Assembly: GCF_003841505.1 (NCBI RefSeq)
Contig: NZ_REGA01000001.1
Location: 124,001 to 188,000, forward strand
DNA from: Natrarchaeobius chitinivorans
GTDB taxonomy: Archaea; Halobacteriota; Halobacteria; Halobacteriales; Natrialbaceae
Length of the DNA stretch: 64,000 nt
Direction of reading: 5' to 3'
The notes beneath the pieces were generated by a model. The model saw nothing but the letters and a program-made list of their open reading frames with translations. It did no database searches and was not told the DNA's origin. Shown here piece by piece: positions 1 through 8,874 of the stretch; position 1 is the stretch's first letter; each line of letters starts with the position of its first letter. Both the position numbers and the translations under genes were made by a program.

Positions 1-142
1 TAAAATAACCGTTTGCCAACCCCGTTCATCACGTCAGCCGGCAAACGCCCGACACGCTACGGCGTTGAGTCTCTCGGATATCGTGACTGAAAAATTCCAA
101 AACTTAATTATCTGTGAAAATGTAGTGATACAGAGCGAGTCC

Positions 143-886
143 ATGACCGACAGTACGATCGAAAACAAACCGGGCGACGGCGGGTTCGACGTCGGCTCGA
201 GTGCCGACGAACTATTCGGGGAAATCGCGGACGAGCCGCTCGAGACGGACGGTGATCGGACGAGCGAGGTCGAACCGGACGAGGACGACGGAGCCGGCGT
301 CGAGGACCAGACGGCCGCGACCGTCTTCGGTCAGCTCAAAGACGAAGTCGAAGCCGAGAGCTCCGAGACAGACGACTTGCTCGCCGACGAGAGTCCCGAG
401 GACATCATCGCGAGCGCGGACGACCCCGACCCCGAACCGGCGGTCGACGAGGACCTCCTCGTCGACGAGGAGGAACTGACGGACCTGCTGTTGACCGAGC
501 GGACGAAAGGGGAGGAGTTTCTCTGGGTCGACGCCGACGAGGACGAGACCAGCGACTTGCTCTCGGCCGAAACCGACCCAGCAGACGACGCCGAACCCGA
601 TGAAGTCGAATTCTCCGAACGCGATCTCGAGGAGACGGACGAACCCGACATCGACTCCAGCTCTGACACCGACCCGGTCGAATCGGACGAACTCGACGTC
701 GACACGGCTGACGCCAGTTCGTCAGCAATCGAAGACGCCAGTTCCTCGCCAACCGAAGACGCCAGTTCCTCGCCAACCGAAGACGCCGCGGACGGAAGCG
801 AAGGGGACGGTTCGCCGGCTCCATCCAACGACCGTCCGCAGGGGCTGTTCGCTCGACTCCGCGCGACGCTCGCCGGCTTCTTTTAG
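143..886 (+). CDS. Highly acidic hypothetical protein
   Basis: I do not recognise the family. The 247-aa product is almost continuously Asp/Glu/Ser-rich and probably disordered, ending in a short basic-hydrophobic tail (RLRATLAGFF) that could be an amphipathic membrane or partner-binding helix. I chose ATG 143 over the TTG at 65 because the residues encoded before 143 are not acidic, and an AT-rich TATA-like stretch (about 105-113) lies roughly 30 nt upstream of 143. Near the C-terminus an 8-residue unit (DASSSPTE-like) is repeated three times, matching a 24-bp DNA repeat at 710-781. It stands alone, convergent with sucCD. Confidence 0.7.
   Translation: MTDSTIENKPGDGGFDVGSSADELFGEIADEPLETDGDRTSEVEPDEDDGAGVEDQTAATVFGQLKDEVEAESSETDDLLADESPEDIIASADDPDPEPAVDEDLLVDEEELTDLLLTERTKGEEFLWVDADEDETSDLLSAETDPADDAEPDEVEFSERDLEETDEPDIDSSSDTDPVESDELDVDTADASSSAIEDASSSPTEDASSSPTEDAADGSEGDGSPAPSNDRPQGLFARLRATLAGFF
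710..787 (+). repeat. 24-bp tandem repeat inside acidic gene (3 copies plus partial)
   Basis: Units start at 710, 734 and 758 and a partial copy follows. The second and third are identical and the first differs at a few bases. The period is a multiple of three, so the reading frame is kept. Confidence 0.85.
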
Positions 887-1132
887 GCTTCCCACGGGTC
901 ATGGACCCCGGATCAACCGCTCTCGTTTTCGAGTCGTGATCGAACCGGACAGCGCTCGAGAACGGCGCACACTCCGTTCGAAAGCCGCTTCCTGCTGACC
1001 GGTCGGGAACGATACAGGCGTGGTACGGACCAGCGATCCGTATCAGTCGGTGTCGGTGAGACCGCAAAACGGTCGCGGGCTCACGCTACTTCGTCACGAC
1101 AGACCGGACGAACCGTTACCGCTCCGGAGTGT

Positions 1133-2005
1133 CTAGGAGAGGTACGATTCGATGTGGTCTGCGACCTCTTCGGGCGTGTCACCCACGGGAACGCCCGCGT
1201 CGTTCAACGCCGAAATCTTGCTCTCGGCGGTGCCGGTACCCGAACCCGAGACGATCGCGCCGGCGTGACCCATGCGCTTGCCCGGCGGGGCGGTGCGGCC
1301 GGCGATGAAGCCGGCGACCGGCGTGTCGACGTGCTCGTCGATGTAGGCGGCCGCTTCTTCCTCGTCCTCGCCGCCGATCTCACCGCACATGACGATGGCG
1401 TCGGTCTCGTCGTCGTTCTCGAACAGCTCGAGGGCGTCGACGAAGTCGGTGCCGATGATCGGGTCGCCGCCGATGCCGATGGCGGTCGTCTGTCCGATGC
1501 CGCGGTTGGTGAGGTTGTCGACGACCTGGTAGGTCAGGGTACCCGATCGGGAAACGAGACCGACGTTACCGTCCGCGAAGATGTTTCCGGGGAGGATACC
1601 GAGTTTGGCCTCGCCGGGCGTGATGAGTCCGGGACAGTTCGGACCGATGAGCCGCGTGTCGGTCTCGGAGAGACGCTTGTTGACCCGGGCCATGTCCTGG
1701 GTCGGAATCCCTTCGGTGATCGCGACCGCCAGTTCGAGGTCGGTGTCGAGGGCCTCGAAGATGGCGTCACCCGCGAACGCAGGTGGGACGAAGATGACGG
1801 ACGTATCGGCGTCTTCCTCCTCGACCGCCTCGTGGACGGTGTCGTACACCGGAACGCCGGCGGCTTCCTGTCCACCCTTGCCGGGAACCGCGCCGGCGAC
1901 GACGTTGGTTCCGTACTCGATCATCTGTTCGGCGTGGAAGTTGCCCTCCCCGCCGGTGATTCCCTGTACCACGACGCGCGTGTCGTCGTCGACTAGTACG
2001 CTCAT
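1133..2005 (-). CDS. sucD: Succinyl-CoA synthetase alpha subunit (succinate-CoA ligase)
   Basis: Catalyses the substrate-level phosphorylation step of the TCA cycle (succinyl-CoA + ADP/GDP + Pi to succinate + CoA + NTP) as a heteromer with SucC in the cytosol. The 290 aa are the normal family length. The N-terminal Rossmann-like CoA-binding domain ([14 protein letters not shown]) and the phospho-histidine in [10 protein letters not shown] (His247) are visible. The start overlaps the sucC stop by ATGA (2002-2005), so the two are translated from one mRNA. A perfect Shine-Dalgarno (GGAGGTGA) lies just upstream inside sucC. Confidence 0.97.
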   Translation of the reverse strand: MSVLVDDDTRVVVQGITGGEGNFHAEQMIEYGTNVVAGAVPGKGGQEAAGVPVYDTVHEAVEEEDADTSVIFVPPAFAGDAIFEALDTDLELAVAITEGIPTQDMARVNKRLSETDTRLIGPNCPGLITPGEAKLGILPGNIFADGNVGLVSRSGTLTYQVVDNLTNRGIGQTTAIGIGGDPIIGTDFVDALELFENDDETDAIVMCGEIGGEDEEEAAAYIDEHVDTPVAGFIAGRTAPPGKRMGHAGAIVSGSGTGTAESKISALNDAGVPVGDTPEEVADHIESYLS

Positions 2006-3159
2006 TGTTCGTTCACCTCCTCAGCGTAGGAAACGGCACGCTGGACCGCGTCCTCGAGTGTCTGTTCGACCGTCACGAGGTCTTCGTTCAGAATCTCCAT
2101 CCCTTCTTCCCAGTTGGTTCCGGCGAGTCGGACGACGACCGGTTTGGGAATCTCCTCGAACTGCTCCAGGGCTTCGTTGATCCCCTTTGCAACCTCGTCA
2201 CCGCGGGTAATTCCCCCGAAGATGTTGAAGACGACGCTGTCGACGTTGTCGTCGGAAAACACCATGTCGAGTGCGTTCGCGATCCGGTCGGCTTTCGCGC
2301 CGCCACCGACGTCGAGGAAATTAGCGGGCTCGCCGCCGTAGTGGTCGACGAGGTCGAGCGTGGTCATCACGAGACCGGCACCGTTGCCGATGATGCCCGT
2401 GTTGCCCTCGAGGCGGACGTAATCGAAGTCGTACTCGGCGGCTTTTTGCTCGAGTTCGTCGCCGCCGGCCGCTTCGTTTTCCATCTCGGCCAGTTCGGGC
2501 TGGCGGAACAGCGCGTCCTCGTCGATGTTCATCACGGCATCGGCCGCGATCACGTCGCCGTCGGCCGTCACCATCAGCGGGTTGATTTCGGCGTCGGAGC
2601 CGTCGCGGCTCTCCCAGAGATCGTAGAGCGTCATGAGAACGTTCGAGACGTCACGTGCGACGGCGGGGTCGACGCCAGCGTCGTAAACCGCCTTGCGTGC
2701 CTGATAGGGGTGCATGCCGAAGGAGGGATCGACGTGTTCGCGGGCGATCGCGTCGGGGTCTTCCTCCGCGACTTCCTCGATGTTGACGCCGCCGCGGGTC
2801 GAGACCATCGCGACGGGTTTGCCCTCGCCGCGGTCCATCGTGATCCCGACGTAGAGTTCGTCCGTAAAGTCGACGGCCCCCTCGACGAGAACGCGATCGA
2901 CGTGATACCCCTTGAGGTCCATGCCCAGGATCGAGTCGGCCGCCTCTCGAGCCTCGGTCTCGTCTGCCACGAGTTCGATTCCGCCGGCCTTCCCACGACC
3001 GCCGACCTGTACCTGCGCTTTGACTGCCACCGGATACCCGATCTCCTCGGCCGCGGCGAGTACGCCGTCGACGTCGGAGGCGAGCTGTGACGCCGGCGTC
3101 GGAATCCCGGCGTCGGCGAAGACCTGTTTCGCCTGGTATTCGTGGAGTTTCATAGCCAT
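2002..3159 (-). CDS. sucC: Succinyl-CoA synthetase beta subunit
   Basis: Partner of SucD in the TCA cycle; the beta subunit carries the nucleotide-binding ATP-grasp domain and the C-terminal CoA-ligase domain. It is 385 aa, typical length. It opens with the family signature [11 protein letters not shown] and contains the glycine-rich VGGRGKAGG segment and the [15 protein letters not shown] region conserved in the family. The first ATG is 3159, with a second in-frame ATG two codons later. A TATA box (ATTTAAG, minus strand) about 27 nt upstream of 3159 implies a leaderless transcript. First gene of the sucCD operon. Confidence 0.97.
   Translation of the reverse strand: MAMKLHEYQAKQVFADAGIPTPASQLASDVDGVLAAAEEIGYPVAVKAQVQVGGRGKAGGIELVADETEAREAADSILGMDLKGYHVDRVLVEGAVDFTDELYVGITMDRGEGKPVAMVSTRGGVNIEEVAEEDPDAIAREHVDPSFGMHPYQARKAVYDAGVDPAVARDVSNVLMTLYDLWESRDGSDAEINPLMVTADGDVIAADAVMNIDEDALFRQPELAEMENEAAGGDELEQKAAEYDFDYVRLEGNTGIIGNGAGLVMTTLDLVDHYGGEPANFLDVGGGAKADRIANALDMVFSDDNVDSVVFNIFGGITRGDEVAKGINEALEQFEEIPKPVVVRLAGTNWEEGMEILNEDLVTVEQTLEDAVQRAVSYAEEVNEQ
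2013..2020 (-). promoter_or_regulatory. Shine-Dalgarno of sucD
   Basis: GGAGGTGA on the minus strand, 7 nt before the sucD ATG and inside the sucC C-terminus. This perfect anti-16S match contrasts with the apparently leaderless first gene. Confidence 0.7.
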
Positions 3160-3181
3160 TCGAACGGCGGTTCCCCCCTTG

Positions 3182-3188
3182 CTTAAAT
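3182..3188 (-). promoter_or_regulatory. TATA box of the sucCD operon
   Basis: ATTTAAG on the minus strand is centred about 27 nt upstream of ATG 3159, the spacing expected when transcription starts at or next to the start codon (leaderless). Confidence 0.55.
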
Positions 3189-3220
3189 CCTGTTAGTCTC
3201 GACTCGTCGGACGGACCACT

Positions 3221-3289
3221 GCGTGCCGATACAGTCTGCGTCTGCGTGTCGATACAGTCCGCGTCTGCGTGCCGGTACGGTCCGCGACC
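3221..3289. repeat. 23-bp tandem repeat, 3 copies
   Basis: Copies at 3221, 3244 and 3267 share GCGTG(C/T)CG(A/G)TAC(A/G)GT with few mismatches. They lie upstream of the sucCD promoter in an otherwise non-coding interval. The period is not a multiple of three. Confidence 0.85.
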
Positions 3290-3323
3290 GGCGCGCCCGC
3301 GTGGTCGAGAACCGCGACGTGGG

Positions 3324-3357
3324 CCCCAATACGTTGCGTTGGACCCCAATACGTTGG
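3324..3357. repeat. 20-bp-period direct repeat, 2 copies
   Basis: CCCCAATACGTTG occurs at 3324 and 3344 in the same intergenic region as the 23-bp repeat. Confidence 0.7.
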
Positions 3358-3412
3358 CAGTCGCTCCTCGTTCGCGGGACCCACATGCGTCGACAGCCGA
3401 CATGGGCTCGCG

Positions 3413-3940
3413 TTACTCGTCGTCGCGGTCGACCGTCTCGAGCCGTGCGACGTCGAGCAGGATTCGGTTTCGGGACGGTTCGACGGCTTCGACTTCGCCG
3501 GCGAGCAGCAGGTCGACGGTCGACGTCGTCCCGATCGCGATTGCATCACCCTCGTCGAACCCCTGAACCGACTCCAGAAATCGGATCCGGACCCGGCAGA
3601 CGTCGGGGTGGTGGACGTTCGTGAACGTGATCGTATCGACGACGGCGTCGACTCGGTCGAACTCCTGGGCGAGAACCGCCGTTTCGGGGTCCTCGACCGG
3701 ATTTCGATCGAGAACCTCGTAGGCGACGTCGGTGGGTTCGTAACCGCCGTGAGGTCCCGAAACGCTTTCGACCAGTTTGAGCGCGCTCAGATTCGACATC
3801 TGATTGCGAACGGTCCGCGGTTCGCGGTCGATCGCTGCTGCGATCGTCTTCGCCGGAACCGGGGCATCCGTTCCCTGATAATCGTTAATCAGGGCGGAGA
3901 GGATCGCTCGTTGACTGTTCGTCAAATCGATCGTTGGCAT
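3413..3940 (-). CDS. Winged-helix regulator with C-terminal beta-rich domain
   Basis: Probable DNA-binding regulator, 175 aa. Residues about 5-65 form a helix-turn-helix (NSQRAILSALINDYQ, then AAAIDREPRTVRNQMSNLSAL). The rest, including FLESVQGFDEGDAIAIG and ILLDVARLETV, looks like a small beta domain that could sense a ligand. ATG 3940 was chosen because the longer reading frame upstream (to 4111) runs over the divergent UbiA gene and is arginine-rich. It is divergent from the prenyltransferase gene (about 110 bp between starts) and convergent toward nothing obvious. The target is unknown. Confidence 0.8.
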   Translation of the reverse strand: MPTIDLTNSQRAILSALINDYQGTDAPVPAKTIAAAIDREPRTVRNQMSNLSALKLVESVSGPHGGYEPTDVAYEVLDRNPVEDPETAVLAQEFDRVDAVVDTITFTNVHHPDVCRVRIRFLESVQGFDEGDAIAIGTTSTVDLLLAGEVEAVEPSRNRILLDVARLETVDRDDE

Positions 3941-4050
3941 CGGTGTCCGGTTCGTGTCGCTGCCTAAAGAGTGCGACGCAGCGCACCACAACTCCCAAGG
4001 CCGTTCGGTCGCTACGCTCTCGGAGGTGACCGAGCGCCTGCTGACCCGAC

Positions 4051-4920
4051 GTGACGACCCAGAGTGACGGAAATCGAACGCGGCGGTGGTTCTCGTCGAT
4101 ACAGAACGCACTCCAGGCGCTGGTCCACACGAACCTCTTCATCTCGATCGCGACGGTGAGCGTCGTCGTCACGACCGTGTTGCTCGCGGACCTCCCGTTC
4201 GATCCGCTCCCCGCGTTCATCGTCTTCGCCGCCACGATGTTCGTCTACAGCATCAACCGGATCACCGACATGGCGGAGGACGAGCGGAACGTTCCACGGC
4301 GTGCAGCGTTCACCAGACGCTACGGCCGGTTCTGGCTGGCGATGGGGGTCGCACTGTACGTCGGCGCGATCGTCATCGCGGTCGCGGCGGGGTTGCCCGG
4401 CGCAGTCTACCTGTTGCTTCCGATCGCCGTCGCAGCACTCTACTCGCTGGGGGTCAAACGACTGTTTCTCGTGAAAAACTGCTTCGTCGGAATCGCCTGG
4501 GGAGTGATTCCCCTCGGCGTCGGCTACTACTACGGCCGACTCTGGACCGTCGAAATCCTGTTTCTGGCCGGATACGTCACCGTGATGATCACCATCGCCG
4601 CGGTGATCTTCGACGTCAAAGATATCGAGGGCGACCGGGCAGAAGGGATCTCGACGGTCCCCAACACGCTCGGCTCACATCGGACCCGCATCCTCTCGGC
4701 GATTGCGACCGTCGTCGTCGCAGTTATCGTCGCCGGTCTCGTAGGGTGGAACGTCCTGGCGACGGAATTTCTCGTCGTCCTCGCGATGAACGGATACGTT
4801 CTCGGCTACATCCCGTTTGCGACGCCGGATCGCGGACCGCTTTTCTACGGATTCGTCGTCGACGGCGAACACGTGGCTCTCGCCCTCCTGGTCGTCGCCC
4901 TCGAGTGGCTCCGGTGGTGA
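4051..4920 (+). CDS. UbiA-family prenyltransferase
   Basis: Integral membrane prenyltransferase transferring an isoprenoid chain to an acceptor, with Mg2+ held by two Asp-rich motifs. Both motifs are visible: NRITDMAED (N69, D73, D77) and DVKDIEGD (D188, D191, D195). About eight to nine hydrophobic segments span 289 aa, the usual length. It starts at GTG 4051. The exact acceptor (quinone, lipid or heme precursor) cannot be read from the sequence. It stands alone, divergent from the HTH gene and convergent with a zinc-ribbon gene. Confidence 0.85.
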   Translation: MTTQSDGNRTRRWFSSIQNALQALVHTNLFISIATVSVVVTTVLLADLPFDPLPAFIVFAATMFVYSINRITDMAEDERNVPRRAAFTRRYGRFWLAMGVALYVGAIVIAVAAGLPGAVYLLLPIAVAALYSLGVKRLFLVKNCFVGIAWGVIPLGVGYYYGRLWTVEILFLAGYVTVMITIAAVIFDVKDIEGDRAEGISTVPNTLGSHRTRILSAIATVVVAVIVAGLVGWNVLATEFLVVLAMNGYVLGYIPFATPDRGPLFYGFVVDGEHVALALLVVALEWLRW

Positions 4921-4931
4921 CGGGATCGTGC

Positions 4932-5159
4932 TCAGTCTCTATCGGTTTCGCTCCAGTCGCACTCCTGGCACTTCCAGCCGGTCACGAACTCCGTGACCGA
5001 CGGCATATAGCCCACCTCGAGCACGGATTCACCACACTCGGGACAGTCGCGGTCGGCTTCCGAGATCGATTCCGCTTCCATCACCGACTCGCCCTCGATC
5101 AACTCCGCGAGCGAGTCCGCCGTCACCATTCGGCCCTGAACGACGCGATTCTGGCTCAC
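4932..5159 (-). CDS. Small zinc-ribbon protein
   Basis: 75 aa with two CxxC knuckles, CPECG and CQECDW, separated by about 24 residues, consistent with a single zinc ribbon. The N-terminal half is helical and acidic. It is widespread in type among haloarchaea, but I cannot assign a function. It could act in nucleic-acid or protein binding. It lies tail to tail with the prenyltransferase gene. Confidence 0.8.
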   Translation of the reverse strand: MSQNRVVQGRMVTADSLAELIEGESVMEAESISEADRDCPECGESVLEVGYMPSVTEFVTGWKCQECDWSETDRD

Positions 5160-5362
5160 GTTCGATACTGGGGTTGCGATCCCCCTAAGGGTTTCTGGAG
5201 AGGACAGGTCGGCGAGCGGAGTCGTCGAAGCGAGCGTCGATCACTCGTTCTCGTCAGGCCGGGTTCGGTGTCGAACTCGACGGTTACGTCGTGGCCGGCA
5301 GGCGGAAATTCGACGCGGTCCCCGGAAGTCGCCCCGTTCCGTCGGTGTGACGGTACCCAGGG

Positions 5363-6655
5363 TCAATCGCCGGCTTCGCCCACCCGCGTCTCACTCGAGA
5401 CGATTTCGGGCTTCGAGTCCGAACGTTCGCGCTCGGTTTGCCGCCCGGCCAACAGCCGTTCGGCGTCAGCGCTCAGTCGGTTGACGACCGCCCGACCGTC
5501 GCGTTCGCGTTCGACGAGTCCGTCCTCCTCGAGTCGGCCGAGGTGGTGGGTTACGGTACTCGGATCGCGATCGAGCGTATCGGCCAGCCCGCTGACCGAA
5601 TCGGGGCCGTCGTCGGCGAGTGCGTACAGGACGGCTGCCGTCGCCTCGTCGTTGAGTGCAGCGTCGAGTTCGGCCGACTCGGTGTCGATCGGGAAGTACC
5701 GTCGGTGGCCCCGGACGTCCTTTCTGGAGACCAGGTTCTCGAACTCGAGGATCCGAAGGTGATACCGTGCCGTCTGAACCGGAACGCCGGTCTCGTCGCT
5801 TATCTCGGCGAGATAGGTGCCGGGCGACGACCGGATCTCCTTGTAAATAGCCGAACGTGCGTCGTGCTCGAGCGGATCGTCATCGCTGAACCGTTGATAG
5901 CCGAGCAGGGCGACCAGTCTGGTCCCCCACTCGCGGAGCAGCGTCGCTGCCGAAGAGAGCAGCGAACTGGCGCCACCACCACCGGGCGCAGACGAGAGTA
6001 TCGCGGTCGTCCCCATCCGCCGCGCCAGCAGGGCAGCGCCGGTCGCTCCGGCCCCGATCGCGACTCCGGAGCCGGCACTCGAGCTGGGAATCGGTTCACC
6101 CCCCGTTTCCTCGTCGGACGCGTTCGCGGCGCCGTCGCTCTCCTCGTCGACACCTCCTTCGTCACCGGCCGATTCGTCGGTGTTCGGTTCGGCTGGACTC
6201 GATCCGGCCGTGACCGTCAGTTCTCCATTGGCGACCGACACGTTCCCGCCGACGGACGCGTCCAGCCGGAGGCGGTCCGCGAGGGAAATCCCGGTTCGAT
6301 TCGTCTCGACGTCGTTCGGTTCCTCAACCGCCTCGAGGAGCGGTTCGGATTCGTCGAGGCTCCCGTTCGAAAGTGTTCTCTCGAGTTCCTCGGTCGTCTC
6401 GTCGATCTGATCGTCCTCACCAGTCGACAGGTCGACGTCGCTATCGTCGTTCGAGTCCACGTTCGTCGCGCCGTCAGTCGGGGAGCTATTCCCGTCGTCC
6501 GTCGACTCGATTCCATCGTCGTCCTCGACCAGTTCGTCCGTCGTGTCGACGGCCCCGGCGGTCGAGGCCCCGGCCTGAGCGACGAATCCGCCCGCTGGCC
6601 CGACGGCGAACAGAGAGAGGGCGGAGACCAGGACGAGAATCTGAAGCATTCGCAT
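5363..6655 (-). CDS. Membrane-anchored double winged-helix transcription regulator
   Basis: 430 aa. An N-terminal signal or anchor sequence (LQILVLVSALSLFAVGPAGG) is followed by about 180 residues of acidic, Ser/Asn-rich, probably extracellular chain. A glycine-alanine transmembrane-like stretch (GSGVAIGAGATGAALLARR) comes next, then two C-terminal winged helices: IYKEIRSSPGTYLAEISDET...TARYHLRILEFENLV and ALADDGPDSVSGLADTLDR...VTHHLGRLEEDGLV. This suggests a one-component regulator that senses outside and binds DNA inside; that is inference. ATG 6655 was chosen because it begins the signal peptide; the frame upstream is a non-coding extension. The secreted-protein gene immediately upstream on the same strand may be functionally linked. 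Confidence 0.8.
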   Translation of the reverse strand: MRMLQILVLVSALSLFAVGPAGGFVAQAGASTAGAVDTTDELVEDDDGIESTDDGNSSPTDGATNVDSNDDSDVDLSTGEDDQIDETTEELERTLSNGSLDESEPLLEAVEEPNDVETNRTGISLADRLRLDASVGGNVSVANGELTVTAGSSPAEPNTDESAGDEGGVDEESDGAANASDEETGGEPIPSSSAGSGVAIGAGATGAALLARRMGTTAILSSAPGGGGASSLLSSAATLLREWGTRLVALLGYQRFSDDDPLEHDARSAIYKEIRSSPGTYLAEISDETGVPVQTARYHLRILEFENLVSRKDVRGHRRYFPIDTESAELDAALNDEATAAVLYALADDGPDSVSGLADTLDRDPSTVTHHLGRLEEDGLVERERDGRAVVNRLSADAERLLAGRQTERERSDSKPEIVSSETRVGEAGD

Positions 6656-6754
6656 GATCGGTACTCGAGAGTGACGCTCTCGTTCGGTTGAACTTCTCCG
6701 TCGATGCCAAAGTCGTTTTGGACGAATCGGTAACACGTCGAGAGTTCTCGGAAC

Positions 6755-6811
6755 GGAGCCCGGATCGAACCGACCCTCGACACCGGAGCCCGGATCGAAC
6801 CGACCCTCGAC
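6755..6811. repeat. 30-bp-period direct repeat, 2 copies, in regulator upstream region
   Basis: A 27-nt unit beginning GGAGCCCGGATCGAACC occurs identically at 6755-6781 and 6785-6811, about 100 nt upstream of the membrane regulator start. Confidence 0.85.
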
Positions 6812-6881
6812 GGGGGACAGCGCCCGGGTAGACGGAAGTGCAAGCTCCAGGGACGATATCGAATCCGACACGAAAGTTCCG

Positions 6882-7706
6882 TCAGACTTCGACGCCGACC
6901 GTGGTTTCGCTCTCGGCCGTCACCGACGTTTCTCCCTCGGTCTCGTCGCTCGAGTCGTCGTCGCTCGCATCGTTGTCGATCTCGACGGAGGTCTCGCCGT
7001 CGACCGCGGAACTGCGTTCGTCGTCGCCGCCGGTCGCGTCGACCTCGGCGCTCGAGTTTGCGTCGACGTCGGCCGACGCACCGTCGTCGGTTCGGTCCTC
7101 GGTCTCGTCTCCGTCGGCGTCGTCCGATCCAGCGGCGGCGTTGGTTTCAGTTTCCGCGACCGTCTCGGCCGCTCCGCTCGAGCCGAACACGCCGATCGTG
7201 CTCTGGATCGCCGAACTGACCCAGGCTCCGAGTGCCAGTCCGTTTCCGCGGTCGTCACCGTCCGAGTCATCGGTGCCGTCGTCCGAGTCGTCACTATCGC
7301 TCGCGGCCGAGGCCTCGCCCTCGAGTTCGACGGTTATCGTCCGATCGTCGCCGTCGTAGGCGGGGAGAGTCACGACGCCGGAGACGTGTGCGTCGTCGGA
7401 TTCGACCTCGAACGTCACCGTCTCGTCGGTTTCGGGGGTCGGCAGGACGACGGTGCCCTCGGAGTCCGACTCGTACGTTCCGGCCGCGTCCGCGTTTGCG
7501 TTACCGACTCCGGTCACGGTCACGTCGGCACCGGTGGCGGCCGATCCGGATCGGTCGATCGTAACCACGGTCCGGTCGTCCGACGGTTCGATCGTTACGG
7601 TCATCGATTGGGAGGCAGACGTCTCGCCCGCCGCCACAGCGGGCCCAGCGGCTGTCATCACGAGCATCGCTGCGATCGCGATCGCGGCTAATTCGTTCCT
7701 GAACAT
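6882..7706 (-). CDS. Secreted acidic protein with signal peptide
   Basis: 274 aa. An N-terminal signal peptide (ELAAIAIAAMLVMTAAGPAVAA) precedes an approximately 110-residue beta-rich domain (MTVTIEPSDDRTVVTIDRSG through VTLPAYDGDDRTITVELEG), then a long Asp/Ser/Glu-rich tail interrupted by one weakly hydrophobic patch (GNGLALGAWVSSAIQSTIGVFG). There is no PGF-CTERM or lipobox. ATG 7706 was chosen because it places the signal peptide at the N-terminus. It lies about 230 bp upstream of the membrane winged-helix regulator on the same strand. I do not recognise the family. Confidence 0.75.
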   Translation of the reverse strand: MFRNELAAIAIAAMLVMTAAGPAVAAGETSASQSMTVTIEPSDDRTVVTIDRSGSAATGADVTVTGVGNANADAAGTYESDSEGTVVLPTPETDETVTFEVESDDAHVSGVVTLPAYDGDDRTITVELEGEASAASDSDDSDDGTDDSDGDDRGNGLALGAWVSSAIQSTIGVFGSSGAAETVAETETNAAAGSDDADGDETEDRTDDGASADVDANSSAEVDATGGDDERSSAVDGETSVEIDNDASDDDSSDETEGETSVTAESETTVGVEV

Positions 7707-7903
7707 CACACTCGGACGGTTCGTGGGGTACATAAAAGGGGTTCTCACAGATCCGTCCAAACGTTTCGACCCGAGCGAGCGTCCGAAGCGAAATCACGCG
7801 AGTGCACCCCTCGCAACCGGATCCTCGAGTGCCCGATATCGATCCAGCCGGCGTTTACCGACGGCGACGGCCGCGAATTCGCGACCTCACTGACATTTGT
7901 CTG

Positions 7904-7985
7904 ATACGGATTACTGTAACTGTTTACCGGCGCACCCGCGACCCGGGCGACGGGTGCGCCGGTAATGATTTACAGTAAACCGTAT
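7904..7985 (+). repeat. 82-bp double-hairpin element, copy 1
   Basis: The outer inverted repeat ATACGGATTACTGTAA / TTACAGTAAACCGTAT has one mismatch in 16. It encloses a GC-rich hairpin ACCGGCGCACCCG / CGGGTGCGCCGGT. The internal junctions are CTGTTTAC on the left and GTAATGA on the right. It lies between divergent genes. Confidence 0.95.
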
Positions 7986-8087
7986 GACAGTATGAAGACT
8001 GGGTGGTCTGAACTTCCGCCCCCTATGATAATAACCGAACGGGGTCGACAGCTCTATTCCTATAGGAAAACATCTAGCCAACAACCA

Positions 8088-8735
8088 ATGGGAATTATCG
8101 CCGAGTTCGAGCTGGGTGCAGACGAGTTCGTCCTCGAGGACGCGTTGCTCGTTTCGGAGATCGATCGAATCGAGTTCGATCGCGTCGTTGCAGACCGGAA
8201 GGGCGGCCTGTCGTTTTTCTGGGTGTGGGGGGCGAACTTCGAGACGTTCGAGCGGATCGTAGCGAACGGGTCCGACGTCGCGGAACTCGTTCACGTGGAC
8301 TCCGTCGAGGACGGACGGCTCTATCGGGCCGAGTGGAGTGACTCCGTTGGCAGTTTGGTTCGGGGAATCGAACTGTGCGGCGCGAGTATGCTGTCGGGAA
8401 CTGGGGAGGGTGACGGCTGGTCGTTCGAAATCCGTTTTTCCGGTACCGACGACTTCACCGAGTTCAGCAACCACTGTCTCGAGACCGACCTGAATCTCGC
8501 GTTGAACGACGTCCACACGGTATCTCGGCCGGATAGCGATCTGGGATACGGACTCACGTCACGCCAGCGCGAGTTGTTGATCGAAGCGGCAACGAAGGGG
8601 TACTACGACGAACCCCGTTCGGTATCGCTTCGGGAGTTAGCCGACGATTTCGGCATCTCTGCACCGTCTGCCAGCGGATTACTCCGCCGTGGGACACACC
8701 GTCTGATCACGTCGACGATCCTCTCCGAGGAGTAA
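8088..8735 (+). CDS. HTH_10 (Bat-like) transcription regulator
   Basis: 215 aa, the common haloarchaeal single-domain architecture: an N-terminal ligand-sensing region (GIIAEFELGADEFVLEDAL...) and a C-terminal HTH_10 domain (LTSRQRELLIEAATKGYYDEPR...LADDFGISAPSASGLLRRG) related to bacterio-opsin activator. ATG 8088 was chosen over the frame start at 7965, which lies in the repeat element. A TATA-like CTATAGGA about 27 nt upstream fits leaderless transcription. It begins the sensory gene block to 15183; its target genes are unknown. Confidence 0.9.
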   Translation: MGIIAEFELGADEFVLEDALLVSEIDRIEFDRVVADRKGGLSFFWVWGANFETFERIVANGSDVAELVHVDSVEDGRLYRAEWSDSVGSLVRGIELCGASMLSGTGEGDGWSFEIRFSGTDDFTEFSNHCLETDLNLALNDVHTVSRPDSDLGYGLTSRQRELLIEAATKGYYDEPRSVSLRELADDFGISAPSASGLLRRGTHRLITSTILSEE

Positions 8736-8874
8736 GCTGGTCCAAATCCTTTTGGTAGTTCTATTTTATAAAACCCTTAATCGTTAGCTTTTACGCGCTC
8801 GAACCTGTAACTGCCAGAGACCACTGGAACGCAGTAGCCGCGACTGCTCGAGAGGTCGTCTTGCAGTTGCCATC

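Noticed and set aside
10-47. Inverted repeat CGTTTGCC...GGCAAACG near the window start
   Set aside because: Eight-base stem with a 22-base loop and no T-run; could be the end of an upstream gene but cannot be judged from the window.
4086-5762. 558-aa plus-strand open frame
   Set aside because: Arg/Ser-rich and overlaps the prenyltransferase, the zinc-ribbon gene and the membrane regulator in other frames.
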